From positions 3,383,001-3,447,000 of the forward strand of contig NKIZ01000001.1 of assembly GCA_002256425.1 (NCBI GenBank): a stretch of DNA of 64,000 bases, given 5' to 3'. This document shows, one piece after another, positions 10,372-17,435 of the stretch. The position numbers and the translations under genes were made by a program. The number at the start of each line of letters is the position of its first letter. Positions within the stretch are counted from its first letter, which is position 1. This stretch comes from Alphaproteobacteria bacterium PA2. Its GTDB lineage: Bacteria; Pseudomonadota; Alphaproteobacteria; Caulobacterales; Caulobacteraceae. The notes below the pieces were generated by a model that saw only the letters and a list, made by a program, of their open reading frames with translations, did no database searches and was not told the origin of the DNA.

Positions 10372-10961
10372 ATGAAAGCCTGCATGGCGCGCAGGATTTC
10401 TGAAAATCCGCCCTTATTCAATTCAGCAATGACCTCGGGTTGATAGTACACCGGCTGAAGCATGGGTCGGTCGGCATCCGAAAGCATCCCGATCTCCAAT
10501 AGTATTTGAAATGTCGAATCGCCGAGCTTTTCAGCTGTTGAAGTCGACCAGACCGGCATCATTGGGTCTCGCTCACGGCATCCATCTAAATAGGCCCGCC
10601 AATGGCTACGGGTAAGTGACAGGTTGCCAGAGCGAAAGTGGTCGCGGACCTCCAGTTTAAGAAAATCCAGAAGGAGCGGACTATGGACGAGAGCGGCCGC
10701 AAATACGGCTTGGGTTGCGGCTGGCTTTGAGCCATCTCGGACAAGCCCCAACAGATCCGGCGTCAATGTTACAAGCCTGGCTCGAATAAGACTGGCCTGC
10801 CGTTTTGCTGTTCCTGGAGACTTCTTTTGAAGGACGTTTTCAACCTCAATCGCGTTGCGCCATTCAGCTGCGCTGGCGTTATTCAGCAGTAGGCTGGCAA
10901 CTATCCGGGACTCGTAGACTTTCAAGGCGCCGCCTGCGATGTCGGCCTTATAGCTAGGCAT
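10368..10961 (-). CDS. brxA: BrxA, BREX protein (DUF1819 family)
   Basis: 197 residues from ATG at 10961, which shares one base with the hipA-like stop (TGATG). A GTG one codon upstream (10964) is possible. The sequence begins MPSYKADIAGGALKVYESRIVA and has the DUF1819/BrxA pattern, including HFRSGNLSLTRSHWRAYLDG. BrxA is a small mainly helical protein reported to bind DNA; its precise part in BREX is unresolved. Direct overlap with the HipA-like gene ahead and brxB behind places the HipBA pair and the BREX genes in one transcript. Confidence 0.94.
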   Translation of the reverse strand: MPSYKADIAGGALKVYESRIVASLLLNNASAAEWRNAIEVENVLQKKSPGTAKRQASLIRARLVTLTPDLLGLVRDGSKPAATQAVFAAALVHSPLLLDFLKLEVRDHFRSGNLSLTRSHWRAYLDGCRERDPMMPVWSTSTAEKLGDSTFQILLEIGMLSDADRPMLQPVYYQPEVIAELNKGGFSEILRAMQAFI

Positions 10962-12187
10962 CACCTCGTTCCCGCGAGCGGAAGGGTGTCAATTTGCCGA
11001 TTTATTATGTCGGAGATTTCGGCGTGGAGTGGAAGGTGCCTCCGCTCGTTGGCCCAAGCTTCTCGGAACCGCGAAACTGTCTCGCGGGCAACGCCGATAA
11101 CTAGCCTTTCTGGAAGACCTGCCTTGGCAGCAAGGTGGGTGAGCTCGTCTTCGTTGAAGCCGTCCCAACGGGCGGTGCGGCTGAACTTAAGGGCCGCCTT
11201 ATCATCTGGAATGTAGGCCAGCGTAGAGACGAAGTCATAGGCTGGCGACAGGCTGGGAGTGACACTGTCAGCATAGAGCAGCGACCAGTTTTTAAGGTGC
11301 ATGTCGGCGTTGCCAATCATTGCATTGAAAACCAGACGGCGGATGAATTCGGTGATCCCAGCCTCTCCGATTTCCAACCAAAGTACCTTGGCAATCGACC
11401 GATAGGTGGCATGCTTGTATTTGTCGTCGGGATAGACTCCAAAGACCTGAGCGAAGTCCTCCATGTGGATACGCTCGCCATCGGCGGTCCGGTCGAAGCG
11501 GCGGACGGCGTAGGCCGCGCCTTCTAGCTTTCCGATTCCATCTGGAAGGCCGGCGATTTGATCAAGCTCGACGAGCTGAATGTCAGGCACATCGATGCCC
11601 ACAGACTTCGCCAGGGTCATCATCGAGATCTCGTTCTCGGACACGCCGCGAAAGCGGGTTGATGGCAGCTTGACGATCCAGGACCCGCCGACACCGGTCG
11701 CTGGAATTGTCAGGCCTCCCTGTGCTTTCTCCAGCGCGGAAAACTTCAGCTGCACACCAGCAAGTGAAAACCGCAGCGGGACTTCGGCTGGTTCTGACCC
11801 AGCGGGAAGGGGATCCTCTTCATGGGCCGGCCCCGGCTCTTCCCCATCTGGCCCCCTGGCGATGACAGCTCCAGGCAAGTCGCGCCCCAGCGCCCACAAT
11901 AGATAGAATTCCCGGACCACGTTTACGCCGGCCCTTTCGGCCAGGTAGTCCCGCAAGGGACCTTCCGGCAAGAGGTTCGAAAAGAACGGTGACAATCGCG
12001 TTTGGGTTCGCCGTTGATCCCGGATCAAGTCGCCCATGGCGTCCTTGAACGACAGGCTCAAGGTTGGCCTGTTGGGGTCATCTGCGTAGGCATCATCGAA
12101 GGTGAAGACTGTACGGTCGCCACCTAGCCCGTTGATCGTGCCGACCTTTCGGTCGGCAAGAAAGATGTCGAGGATGTCTGCGGCCAC
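10961..12187 (-). CDS. hipA: HipA-like serine/threonine kinase at the head of the BREX operon
   Basis: 408 residues from GTG at 12187, three bases after the upstream HTH gene. The HipA pattern is clear: an N-terminal small domain with DRKVGTI and LSPFFSNLLPEG, then SLAGVQLKFS, the GVGGSWIVKLPS segment (ATP/phosphate-binding region) and NADMHLKNWSLLY around residues 290-302 with the catalytic Asp. HipA toxins phosphorylate a translation target (GltX in E. coli) and are neutralised by HipB, which also represses the operon. The stop overlaps the brxA start, so this kinase is translationally coupled to BREX. Whether it acts as a toxin, a regulator or a BREX effector cannot be told from sequence. 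Confidence 0.9.
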   Translation of the reverse strand: MAADILDIFLADRKVGTINGLGGDRTVFTFDDAYADDPNRPTLSLSFKDAMGDLIRDQRRTQTRLSPFFSNLLPEGPLRDYLAERAGVNVVREFYLLWALGRDLPGAVIARGPDGEEPGPAHEEDPLPAGSEPAEVPLRFSLAGVQLKFSALEKAQGGLTIPATGVGGSWIVKLPSTRFRGVSENEISMMTLAKSVGIDVPDIQLVELDQIAGLPDGIGKLEGAAYAVRRFDRTADGERIHMEDFAQVFGVYPDDKYKHATYRSIAKVLWLEIGEAGITEFIRRLVFNAMIGNADMHLKNWSLLYADSVTPSLSPAYDFVSTLAYIPDDKAALKFSRTARWDGFNEDELTHLAAKAGLPERLVIGVARETVSRFREAWANERRHLPLHAEISDIINRQIDTLPLAGTR

Positions 12188-12190
12188 GGC

Positions 12191-12772
12191 CTAGTCCTCC
12201 TCGTCAAGGCTATAGGCGGGGGTCTGCACAGGTGCGCGAGCATGGACAAGCCCGTTACGGATTTTGGCCAGGCCGTGGATCGCGGCTTCGAGATCCTTCA
12301 GGTTGTCGTCTGCGCTTTCCCCGGCGCGTCGGATAACCGTGACCGCGTTTTCCAACTCGCCCAAAGCTCCGGGCGTCTGGAACAAGGGGGCGATAGCGAT
12401 CACGTCCTGGATCAACGTGGCAAGGCGCTCCGTCATACTACTCTTGGGGTGCTCAATGCGCAGACGCCTTAGCGTCGGCTGAAGTGAGTTGACCAAGCCG
12501 CGCGCGGACCTCAGATCTTGGTTGGCTTCAGCCTCGCGGATCAAAGCCTCAACGGCCGGGATTGAGGATCGCGGCGCAAGCAAGAGCTCTAGGTCCAGTA
12601 AGCGTGCAAGCTCCACCAATGTTGAGACCTTCACGTCAACCGAGCCGCTTTCGATGCGCGAGATATGCGCCTGGGGAATTCGAGCCTTCCCGCTGAGGTC
12701 ACGTTGAGACCAACCTTTGTTGAGGCGAGCTTGGCGAAGGCTTTGCGCAAAGGCTTCTGCCTGATAGCTCAT
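12191..12772 (-). CDS. HipB-like XRE-family regulator/antitoxin
   Basis: 193 residues, with an N-terminal XRE helix-turn-helix (SQRDLSGKARIPQAHISRIESG, residues about 22-43) followed by VKVSTLVELARLLDLELLLAP, as in HipB/HigA-type antitoxins. Classical HipB is about 90 residues; here about 110 extra residues follow, mostly predicted helical, so it is an extended relative. It is the first gene of the HipA-BREX operon and is probably its repressor: two sets of inverted repeats sharing a GCATCA half-site lie upstream (12785-12876). No WYL-type BrxR regulator is visible, so this protein may take that place. That is inference. Confidence 0.85.
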   Translation of the reverse strand: MSYQAEAFAQSLRQARLNKGWSQRDLSGKARIPQAHISRIESGSVDVKVSTLVELARLLDLELLLAPRSSIPAVEALIREAEANQDLRSARGLVNSLQPTLRRLRIEHPKSSMTERLATLIQDVIAIAPLFQTPGALGELENAVTVIRRAGESADDNLKDLEAAIHGLAKIRNGLVHARAPVQTPAYSLDEED

Positions 12773-12784
12773 GATGTAGTTCGT

Positions 12785-12876
12785 TGCATCATTTCACCCG
12801 ATTGATGCAGAGAAGCATATATCGTCTCGGCTCCATATGCAATATATGCGCGACCGCATCAAATCCTATTTTGATG
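12785..12876. promoter_or_regulatory. Two inverted repeats upstream of the HipB-BREX operon
   Basis: The first repeat has arms TGCATCA (12785-12791) and TGATGCA (12803-12809), perfect 7-bp arms with 11 bases between, 13 bases ahead of the HTH start codon. The second has arms CATCAAA (12857-12863) and TTTGATG (12870-12876), perfect arms with 6 bases between. Both contain GCATCA in one arm. Spaced repeats with a common half-site before an XRE gene suggest repressor operators and the BREX operon promoter. The sequence between them is AT-rich. Binding is inferred only. Confidence 0.5.
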
Positions 12877-12899
12877 TAGCAGAAGATATCAACTCAATA

Positions 12900-13859
12900 T
12901 CAGATTCGTATACGTTCGATCTCATCAAGGCTGACCTGATCGGAGCGCCGATCATAGAGCTGTGTGGTGCGAGTGGAGGCGTGATTTGCCATAGCGGCTG
13001 CATTTTCCAGCGTACCGCCGTTCTTCAAATAAGCCGTAATGCCCGTAGCGCGAAATGTGTGGTTGCCGATCTTAGTGGCGATGCCCGATGCACAGGCCCG
13101 ACGCCCTATCATGGCATAGGCGTTCGACTGTGGGAGAGGTCTCGAGCTAAGCGCCGACCTACCCCGTTCAATCGTACGAAATAGTGGCCCTTTAGGATCA
13201 CGCCGCAGGTCGCAGCCGTCGAGATAGGCGTCCAGAAATGTCTCGAGCGAATGGTGGCAAGGCATCTCGTGACGCTTGCCGCCCTTTTCGTGGAGGCGAA
13301 CCCAGAGCCGACGGTTCTGCACAAAGACGTCTTCAACCTTCATTCCCAAGGCGGCGCCAATGCGTGCAAAGCTGAACACCATCAAGCTAATCAGCGCCCG
13401 GTCACGCAGACCGACCGGGGTCGATATGTCGATCGCATCAAGGAGATGCCGAGCCTCTGCCGGATCGAGCACCGGTGTTTTTCCCCGGCGGACGCTATGG
13501 GATGGTCCGCGCACTGAAGCGGCTGGATTCAGCGGAACGACCTGACCCATCACCAGCCAGTCGAAGAGATGGCGGATCGCTGCCAAGTGCTGCTTTGACG
13601 TTGGCGAAGATCTGGAAAGGCTTAGAGCCTCTATGTAGGCGCCCACATGGAGCGGTTGGACGTCAGTGACCGAGGCCACCCCCCTGCCCTCGCACCAAGC
13701 CAGGAAATCGACCACGGCGCGGGCATAGGCCCGGCGCGTGTTGGCGTTTCTGATGGTCGTGGCGAAGAATTCGAGAAATCGGATTTGAGCGCGCTCGCCG
13801 GCAGCCGCGACTATCGACGGTAGGTTTTGAAATCTAACGGGCTGGACGAGCCGCTTCAT
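12900..13859 (-). CDS. Tyrosine recombinase/integrase (XerC/D-like)
   Basis: 319 residues with an N-terminal SAM-like core-binding domain (about 25-110) and a C-terminal catalytic domain. Visible catalytic residues are Arg166 in FARIGAALGM, Lys195, His267-x-x-Arg270 in HTFRATG, His293 in NHAST and Tyr302 in TQLYDRR, so the set appears complete. It breaks and rejoins DNA by a tyrosine-linked intermediate. Its ATG overlaps the stop of the small upstream gene (ATGA). It lies between the ubiquitin-like operon and BREX, away from any tRNA seen, so it may belong to a nested element or an orphan recombinase carried with the defence genes. Confidence 0.92.
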   Translation of the reverse strand: MKRLVQPVRFQNLPSIVAAAGERAQIRFLEFFATTIRNANTRRAYARAVVDFLAWCEGRGVASVTDVQPLHVGAYIEALSLSRSSPTSKQHLAAIRHLFDWLVMGQVVPLNPAASVRGPSHSVRRGKTPVLDPAEARHLLDAIDISTPVGLRDRALISLMVFSFARIGAALGMKVEDVFVQNRRLWVRLHEKGGKRHEMPCHHSLETFLDAYLDGCDLRRDPKGPLFRTIERGRSALSSRPLPQSNAYAMIGRRACASGIATKIGNHTFRATGITAYLKNGGTLENAAAMANHASTRTTQLYDRRSDQVSLDEIERIRI

Positions 13860-14209
13860 AACCTACCAACTTCGCGAGCAATCGCCACAGCGGAGGTCGC
13901 GTTGTCGAACTGAAAAACAACGCGTCCTTGAGTGTTGCGCTCACGCAGGTCGATTTTCCCTTGCGTGTAGTCATATGAAAAGCACCAGCGCTGGCCCCCA
14001 ACCTTGACCCAGCAGGTACGGGCAGTCTGACCGTTGCGCTCATAGACGGAAACGTCGTGTCCAGTGCGGCCGAGCTCCAGGCGTGCCCTGACGGCGTCAG
14101 AAAGCGGCTTGATCACCTGATCGACCAGTGGCGCATGGTGCGCAGCTTCCCGGCACACCTTTGCGAGAAACTCGTCGATCTGCTTGTCTGTCGTTAGCTG
14201 CCGCGCCAT
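13856..14209 (-). CDS. Small uncharacterised protein coupled to the recombinase
   Basis: 117 residues from ATG at 14209 (MARQLTTDKQ), preceded by AGGTGG. A GTG at 14242 would add 11 residues but would place the start inside an inverted repeat. The N-terminal half is predicted helical (DEFLAKVCREAAHHAP and DAVRARLELGR); the C-terminal half has alternating strands with WVKVGGQRWCFSYDY. I do not recognise the family. Its stop overlaps the start of the recombinase gene, so the two are co-translated and may work together, for example as an accessory factor. The function is unknown. Confidence 0.65.
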   Translation of the reverse strand: MARQLTTDKQIDEFLAKVCREAAHHAPLVDQVIKPLSDAVRARLELGRTGHDVSVYERNGQTARTCWVKVGGQRWCFSYDYTQGKIDLRERNTQGRVVFQFDNATSAVAIAREVGRL

Positions 14210-14221
14210 GTCCCACCTATA

Positions 14222-14243
14222 TGTGATAATGTCCTTTATCACA
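14222..14243. promoter_or_regulatory. Perfect inverted repeat ahead of the small protein-recombinase pair
   Basis: Arms TGTGATAA (14222-14229) and TTATCACA (14236-14243) with six bases between, 13 bases upstream of the ATG at 14209. With a two-base offset the similarity extends outward into TATA on both sides. The position fits a repressor operator for the small gene and recombinase. No downstream T-run supports a terminator on the minus strand. Regulatory role is inferred. Confidence 0.4.
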
Positions 14244-14327
14244 CATATAAAGCAGCAGCACCTACTGCTTGGTCTCGATATGAAATAGGTGATCGCTTAG
14301 CCGATCCGTGAGGACCTGGAGGTCCAG

Positions 14328-15695
14328 CTACCGGGCACCGTGATCGCCCCACAGCGACTGAATAATCGGCTCGAATTCGGGCTTCGAGCAAAACTGGCAA
14401 TCTGGGTGTCGGGGCCGCAGCGTGCGGGATCGGGCGATCGGCAGGTTCCATGGATCGACTGACCAGTAGTTAGTCGTGGTGATATCGGCGAAGCACCGCA
14501 GCATCTCCACCACCATCAGGATGCCCGCCCAGGCTGAGACGAAGGCGAAGGGCGCAAGAACCTGACGGCCTTCGGGGGTTGCCAGGGCCTGCTCCGAGCA
14601 GAGCTGACGGAACAAGCTGTCAAACGCTAGGTTGACGATGGCCGACGCGTCGATACTGGGGTGCGTCTGCGCGATCCTGCGCGCAACGCCTTCGGTGATG
14701 AGACCGCTCCGAACGTCGGCCAGGTCGACGCCCAGGCCTTCGGCGATTGAGCGCTCCCGGGCTTGCTCCTCCGGCACGTGGCGGTAGATGCAGGCGAGGC
14801 AGGCATGATCGGTGGGCAGGGTATTCGAGTGCACTATCACGCCGCGGACGTCGGTGGTGGATGCGTCGATGATCCGCCGGGGCGCCTCCAGCTGTATGGC
14901 GCGGCGGACGAGGCGGCTGTCGACCGTGACGAAGACCGTCTCAGGCGGTCGGCCGAGGATGCGGACGAACGCTTTGAAATCTTCTACGCGTGGAAGAAGG
15001 GTGAGCCCCTGGAGGTCGAGTTGGGCGCGCTCCGCCAGGGCCACTGCCTTGTCGCGGTCGATGTCGTCCTCGACCAGATATAGACAGCGGTTCAGCACCC
15101 CGCCCTGGACCACCTTGGGATCGACAATCGACAGCTCACCACGGACGTCGAGATGTCGAATGGCGCGCAGGAAGCCATGCGCCACGGCCCCAGCGCCAGC
15201 CATGACGGCCGACCCAAGAACGAGTGGACGGTCAAGGGCACCGTCTGGAACCCCGAGCTGAGCATAGTCTAGGCGCATAGGCAGGCGGGCCTGGGGCAGT
15301 GCCTGATCCTCGATCACCGCATGGACCGTGGCCGCGGCGGCGGCGCACGCGGCGGCGGCGGCGTATAGCGGATGAGGTTGGGTGTTTAGGAGCCTGACAG
15401 CATCCTGGCCGAGGATGGCTCGCGTGGCGTCAAGGTCAACGAAAAGCTGTTTAGCGGCCGTGCGGGGCTCAGCTCCGCCGACGACCACCTCCAGGTCGGG
15501 CAGGGCTTCCCCCAGGTCAAATTCCGTCTGGACGGTGCGGCCGACTAGCTCGCCAATGTCGCGCGCCCAAGCGGTCTTCCATCCCACCTCGGCCGTGATG
15601 AGAACGACGCGCTTGAGACGTTCTCCTGCCTCGCCCTCGCCCACCCCGAGTATGGAAGCGAGCATTAGTGCGTTTTGCTGTGCAGCCGCACTCAT
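14328..15695 (-). CDS. E1-like (ThiF/MoeB superfamily) adenylating enzyme
   Basis: 455 residues from ATG at 15695, which overlaps the peptidase stop (ATGA); a longer frame exists but is not needed. Residues 1-150 are an uncharacterised N-terminal region. From about 155 there is a Rossmann-type adenylation fold: a Gly-rich GAGAVAHG loop (167-174), Asp192 in SIVDP, and Asn202-Arg203 in VLNRCLY, as in ThiF/MoeB/E1 proteins. Two Cys pairs, CLAC at 299-302 and CQFC at 433-436, form the typical zinc knuckle. The enzyme would adenylate the Gly-rich end of the ubiquitin-like protein and pass it on as a thioester. The thioester Cys is not certain. It is the last gene of the four-gene operon. Confidence 0.88.
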   Translation of the reverse strand: MSAAAQQNALMLASILGVGEGEAGERLKRVVLITAEVGWKTAWARDIGELVGRTVQTEFDLGEALPDLEVVVGGAEPRTAAKQLFVDLDATRAILGQDAVRLLNTQPHPLYAAAAACAAAAATVHAVIEDQALPQARLPMRLDYAQLGVPDGALDRPLVLGSAVMAGAGAVAHGFLRAIRHLDVRGELSIVDPKVVQGGVLNRCLYLVEDDIDRDKAVALAERAQLDLQGLTLLPRVEDFKAFVRILGRPPETVFVTVDSRLVRRAIQLEAPRRIIDASTTDVRGVIVHSNTLPTDHACLACIYRHVPEEQARERSIAEGLGVDLADVRSGLITEGVARRIAQTHPSIDASAIVNLAFDSLFRQLCSEQALATPEGRQVLAPFAFVSAWAGILMVVEMLRCFADITTTNYWSVDPWNLPIARSRTLRPRHPDCQFCSKPEFEPIIQSLWGDHGAR

Positions 15696-16162
15696 CAAGC
15701 AATCCTGATCTGGGCTTCGAGGCCGAAGTTCGGGTGGTGACGCCATTCACCGTCGGGCGTGTAGGCGTAGGTCATCACCTCATTGAGGAAGGTCTCCTGG
15801 GTCGTCGTGGCCGCGAAGCGGGGCAGAACCAGGGATAGAGCCCCCACGTGGCGGACGATGGCCCATTCGGCGTCGACTTCGGAGTGGAAGGCGCGGCCAG
15901 GATGGGTGTGGATTTGCGCGACGATCCGACGTCGGGTCGATCGAAGATGATCCATCAGGGCCCGCATCGATTCCGGTGGAAGTCGGAAATAATCGATCGC
16001 CGCTATCTGCGCCGGCTCATAGACCTCTACGATCGGCGTCGGCGACCGCTGCGCTGCGGTCGACAGCCAGAGTGCGACCCGCTCCTCCTGCCGCAGCCCG
16101 CCGCGCCGGAGGACGTCAATGGTCTCGCGTAGCAAGGTGGGTGACAGGACAATGGCGGTCAT
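15695..16162 (-). CDS. JAMM/JAB (Mov34/MPN) metallopeptidase
   Basis: 155 residues. The JAMM zinc site is intact: His85-x-His87-Pro, then Ser94 and Asp97 (IHTHPGRAFHSEVD), with a Glu at 26 or 27 as the general base. In ubiquitin systems such enzymes cut after the Gly-Gly of ubiquitin. Here a likely job is maturing the polyprotein tail, which ends Gly-Gly-Gly-Gly-Ala, and/or removing conjugates. The gene overlaps the E2-like gene upstream by four bases and the E1-like gene downstream (ATGA). Family assignment is firm; the substrate is inferred from the operon. Confidence 0.92.
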   Translation of the reverse strand: MTAIVLSPTLLRETIDVLRRGGLRQEERVALWLSTAAQRSPTPIVEVYEPAQIAAIDYFRLPPESMRALMDHLRSTRRRIVAQIHTHPGRAFHSEVDAEWAIVRHVGALSLVLPRFAATTTQETFLNEVMTYAYTPDGEWRHHPNFGLEAQIRIA

Positions 16163-16617
16163 CTAACGGCTCTCTTCCAGGCGCGCCACAACTGCAGAAC
16201 GATCCCTCCGAGGTCTAGGCCGGATTGTCCCCGGTAGTTGTCCCAAAGGTCGGTGAGGTGGCTGGTGTGGGTGTGATATTCGCGGGCACCGCGCATGCAC
16301 ACAAACGGGCGGCCGGTATTGTCGTGCGGCCCTGGATGGAAGACGCTGCCGACGTGCGGCGGCGGCGCCGTAAGATGCTTCCCGCTGGCGTCCATGATCT
16401 CGATCGCCGGCGGGAGTTCGTCCCAATCCTTGCAGGTCAGACGCAACCTAAGCGCCGCAGCGCTCTTGTGCCGAAAAATGACATCGAAGATCGGGAAGCG
16501 CGCCTCGACAATCTCCCAATCATAGAGCTTGACGGCGCGTGGGTCGATCTGGCCCACATCGCGGTCAAAGGCGGCGCGGGAGAGGGCTTCAAGCACCGCC
16601 GCCCCCTTCACGCGCAC
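16159..16617 (-). CDS. E2-like (prokaryotic UBC-fold) conjugating protein
   Basis: Up to 152 residues. GTG starts exist at 16617, 16611 and 16596; the last has the best-placed AGGGGG and overlaps the polyprotein stop as GTGCTTGA, so the true start may be 16596. The sequence matches the UBC pattern: a basic strand RLRLTCKDW, FHPGPHDNTGRPFVCM with candidate catalytic Cys107, then LTDLWDNYRG and LGGIVLQLWRAW, like the final helices of an E2. A His-rich YHTHTSH follows the Cys. E2 enzymes receive the modifier from E1 on the Cys and transfer it to targets. Identification relies on motif order and on E1, JAB and ubiquitin-like neighbours. Confidence 0.8.
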   Translation of the reverse strand: MRVKGAAVLEALSRAAFDRDVGQIDPRAVKLYDWEIVEARFPIFDVIFRHKSAAALRLRLTCKDWDELPPAIEIMDASGKHLTAPPPHVGSVFHPGPHDNTGRPFVCMRGAREYHTHTSHLTDLWDNYRGQSGLDLGGIVLQLWRAWKRAVR

Positions 16618-17290
16618 CCCATTCGAGCACCACCTCGCCGGCGAGGCAAGCCTGGGCCAAGGTGAGGTTAACGTCCACGTCCGTGCCGCCGACCGTGACG
16701 ATCCAGGTGTCCGTATCGGTGATCTTCAGCTTGCGCTTGGCGTCGGCCAGGATCTCGCTGATCAACGCGGACGCAGGATAACGCTTGAAACCTTCCGCAG
16801 GGAATGTGCCAGCTGTGGTCACGACTGTGACCAGCACCTTTTGCGCGTGGTCCGCCCTACGTGACACCACGTGTTCGACGCCTCCCGGGCCGAAGGACAG
16901 AAGGCCGCCGGGCGAAAGTACAACGTCCGGTTCATCCTCCCGCTCTAGCACCCAGTCATGGTTATTCGAGGCTGGCCAAATGGTGAGGAACTCGTCCACC
17001 TCCATGTCCTGCTCCCCCCAGACCTGCCCCACCTCGTCAATGGTGAAGCTAAAGCTACGATCCGAGGGGAAGGCGCGGAGGAAGCCTCCGGCCTGCGCCT
17101 TGAGATCGATATCGTCGTCTGTGCCGATTAGGTGGGTGCGGCCTTCGTGCGCCAGTATCAGCTGGAACTCACTGGCTGGAACGTTGCCGGATTTGGTCAG
17201 GACCTCGCGGCCCGTGACCACACGGTCGGGAAATTCTACGTCCCGGCCGTTGACCGGGAAGGTCTGGCCGCGATGGGCGAGGTCATCCAT
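16589..17290 (-). CDS. Three-unit ubiquitin-like polyprotein (multiubiquitin-type)
   Basis: 233 residues. Three consecutive beta-grasp-like units can be delimited by eye: about residues 10-75 (TFPVNGRDVEFPD to FLRAFPSD), 78-145 (SFSFTIDEVGQVWGE to VVSRRA) and 150-228 (KVLVTVVTTAGTFPAE to AGEVVLEW). Each opens with a strand pair and ends in a strand after an acidic linker. The protein ends REGGGGA, a Gly-rich tail with one extra Ala, so trimming would be needed to expose Gly-Gly for E1. It is the first gene of the operon and overlaps the E2-like gene by up to 29 bases. No internal Gly-Gly junction is obvious, so the three units probably stay linked and are attached as one tag. Confidence 0.85.
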   Translation of the reverse strand: MDDLAHRGQTFPVNGRDVEFPDRVVTGREVLTKSGNVPASEFQLILAHEGRTHLIGTDDDIDLKAQAGGFLRAFPSDRSFSFTIDEVGQVWGEQDMEVDEFLTIWPASNNHDWVLEREDEPDVVLSPGGLLSFGPGGVEHVVSRRADHAQKVLVTVVTTAGTFPAEGFKRYPASALISEILADAKRKLKITDTDTWIVTVGGTDVDVNLTLAQACLAGEVVLEWGAREGGGGA

Positions 17291-17364
17291 TTTCTAGGTC
17301 TCCTATGAGCCGACCATCGGCCGGACTCTTGACGGGTGAATCAGTTGGACTACCTTGCAATAGA

Positions 17365-17422
17365 AGTCCCGATGTGGACTGTCTATATCGGGACTAAATG
17401 TTCCGTCAAGTCCACATGTGGA
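17365..17422. promoter_or_regulatory. Palindromes in the divergent promoter region of XRE-RES and the ubiquitin-like operon
   Basis: A perfect inverted repeat has arms AGTCCCGAT (17365-17373) and ATCGGGACT (17387-17395). A perfect 12-bp palindrome TCCACATGTGGA occupies 17411-17422. The spacer of the first contains TGTGGACT, the complement of AGTCCACA in the second, so one recognition element recurs. They sit just before the antitoxin RBS (GGGAGGT, 17424-17430), in the 145 bases between two divergent operons. Autoregulation by the XRE antitoxin is the likely role and might also affect the ubiquitin-like operon. Inference. Confidence 0.5.
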
Positions 17423-17435
17423 TGGGAGGTGCTAT

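Noticed and set aside
14312-14325. GGACC-TGGA-GGTCC stem after the E1-like gene as a terminator
   Set aside because: Only a five-base stem with no T-run; too weak to call.
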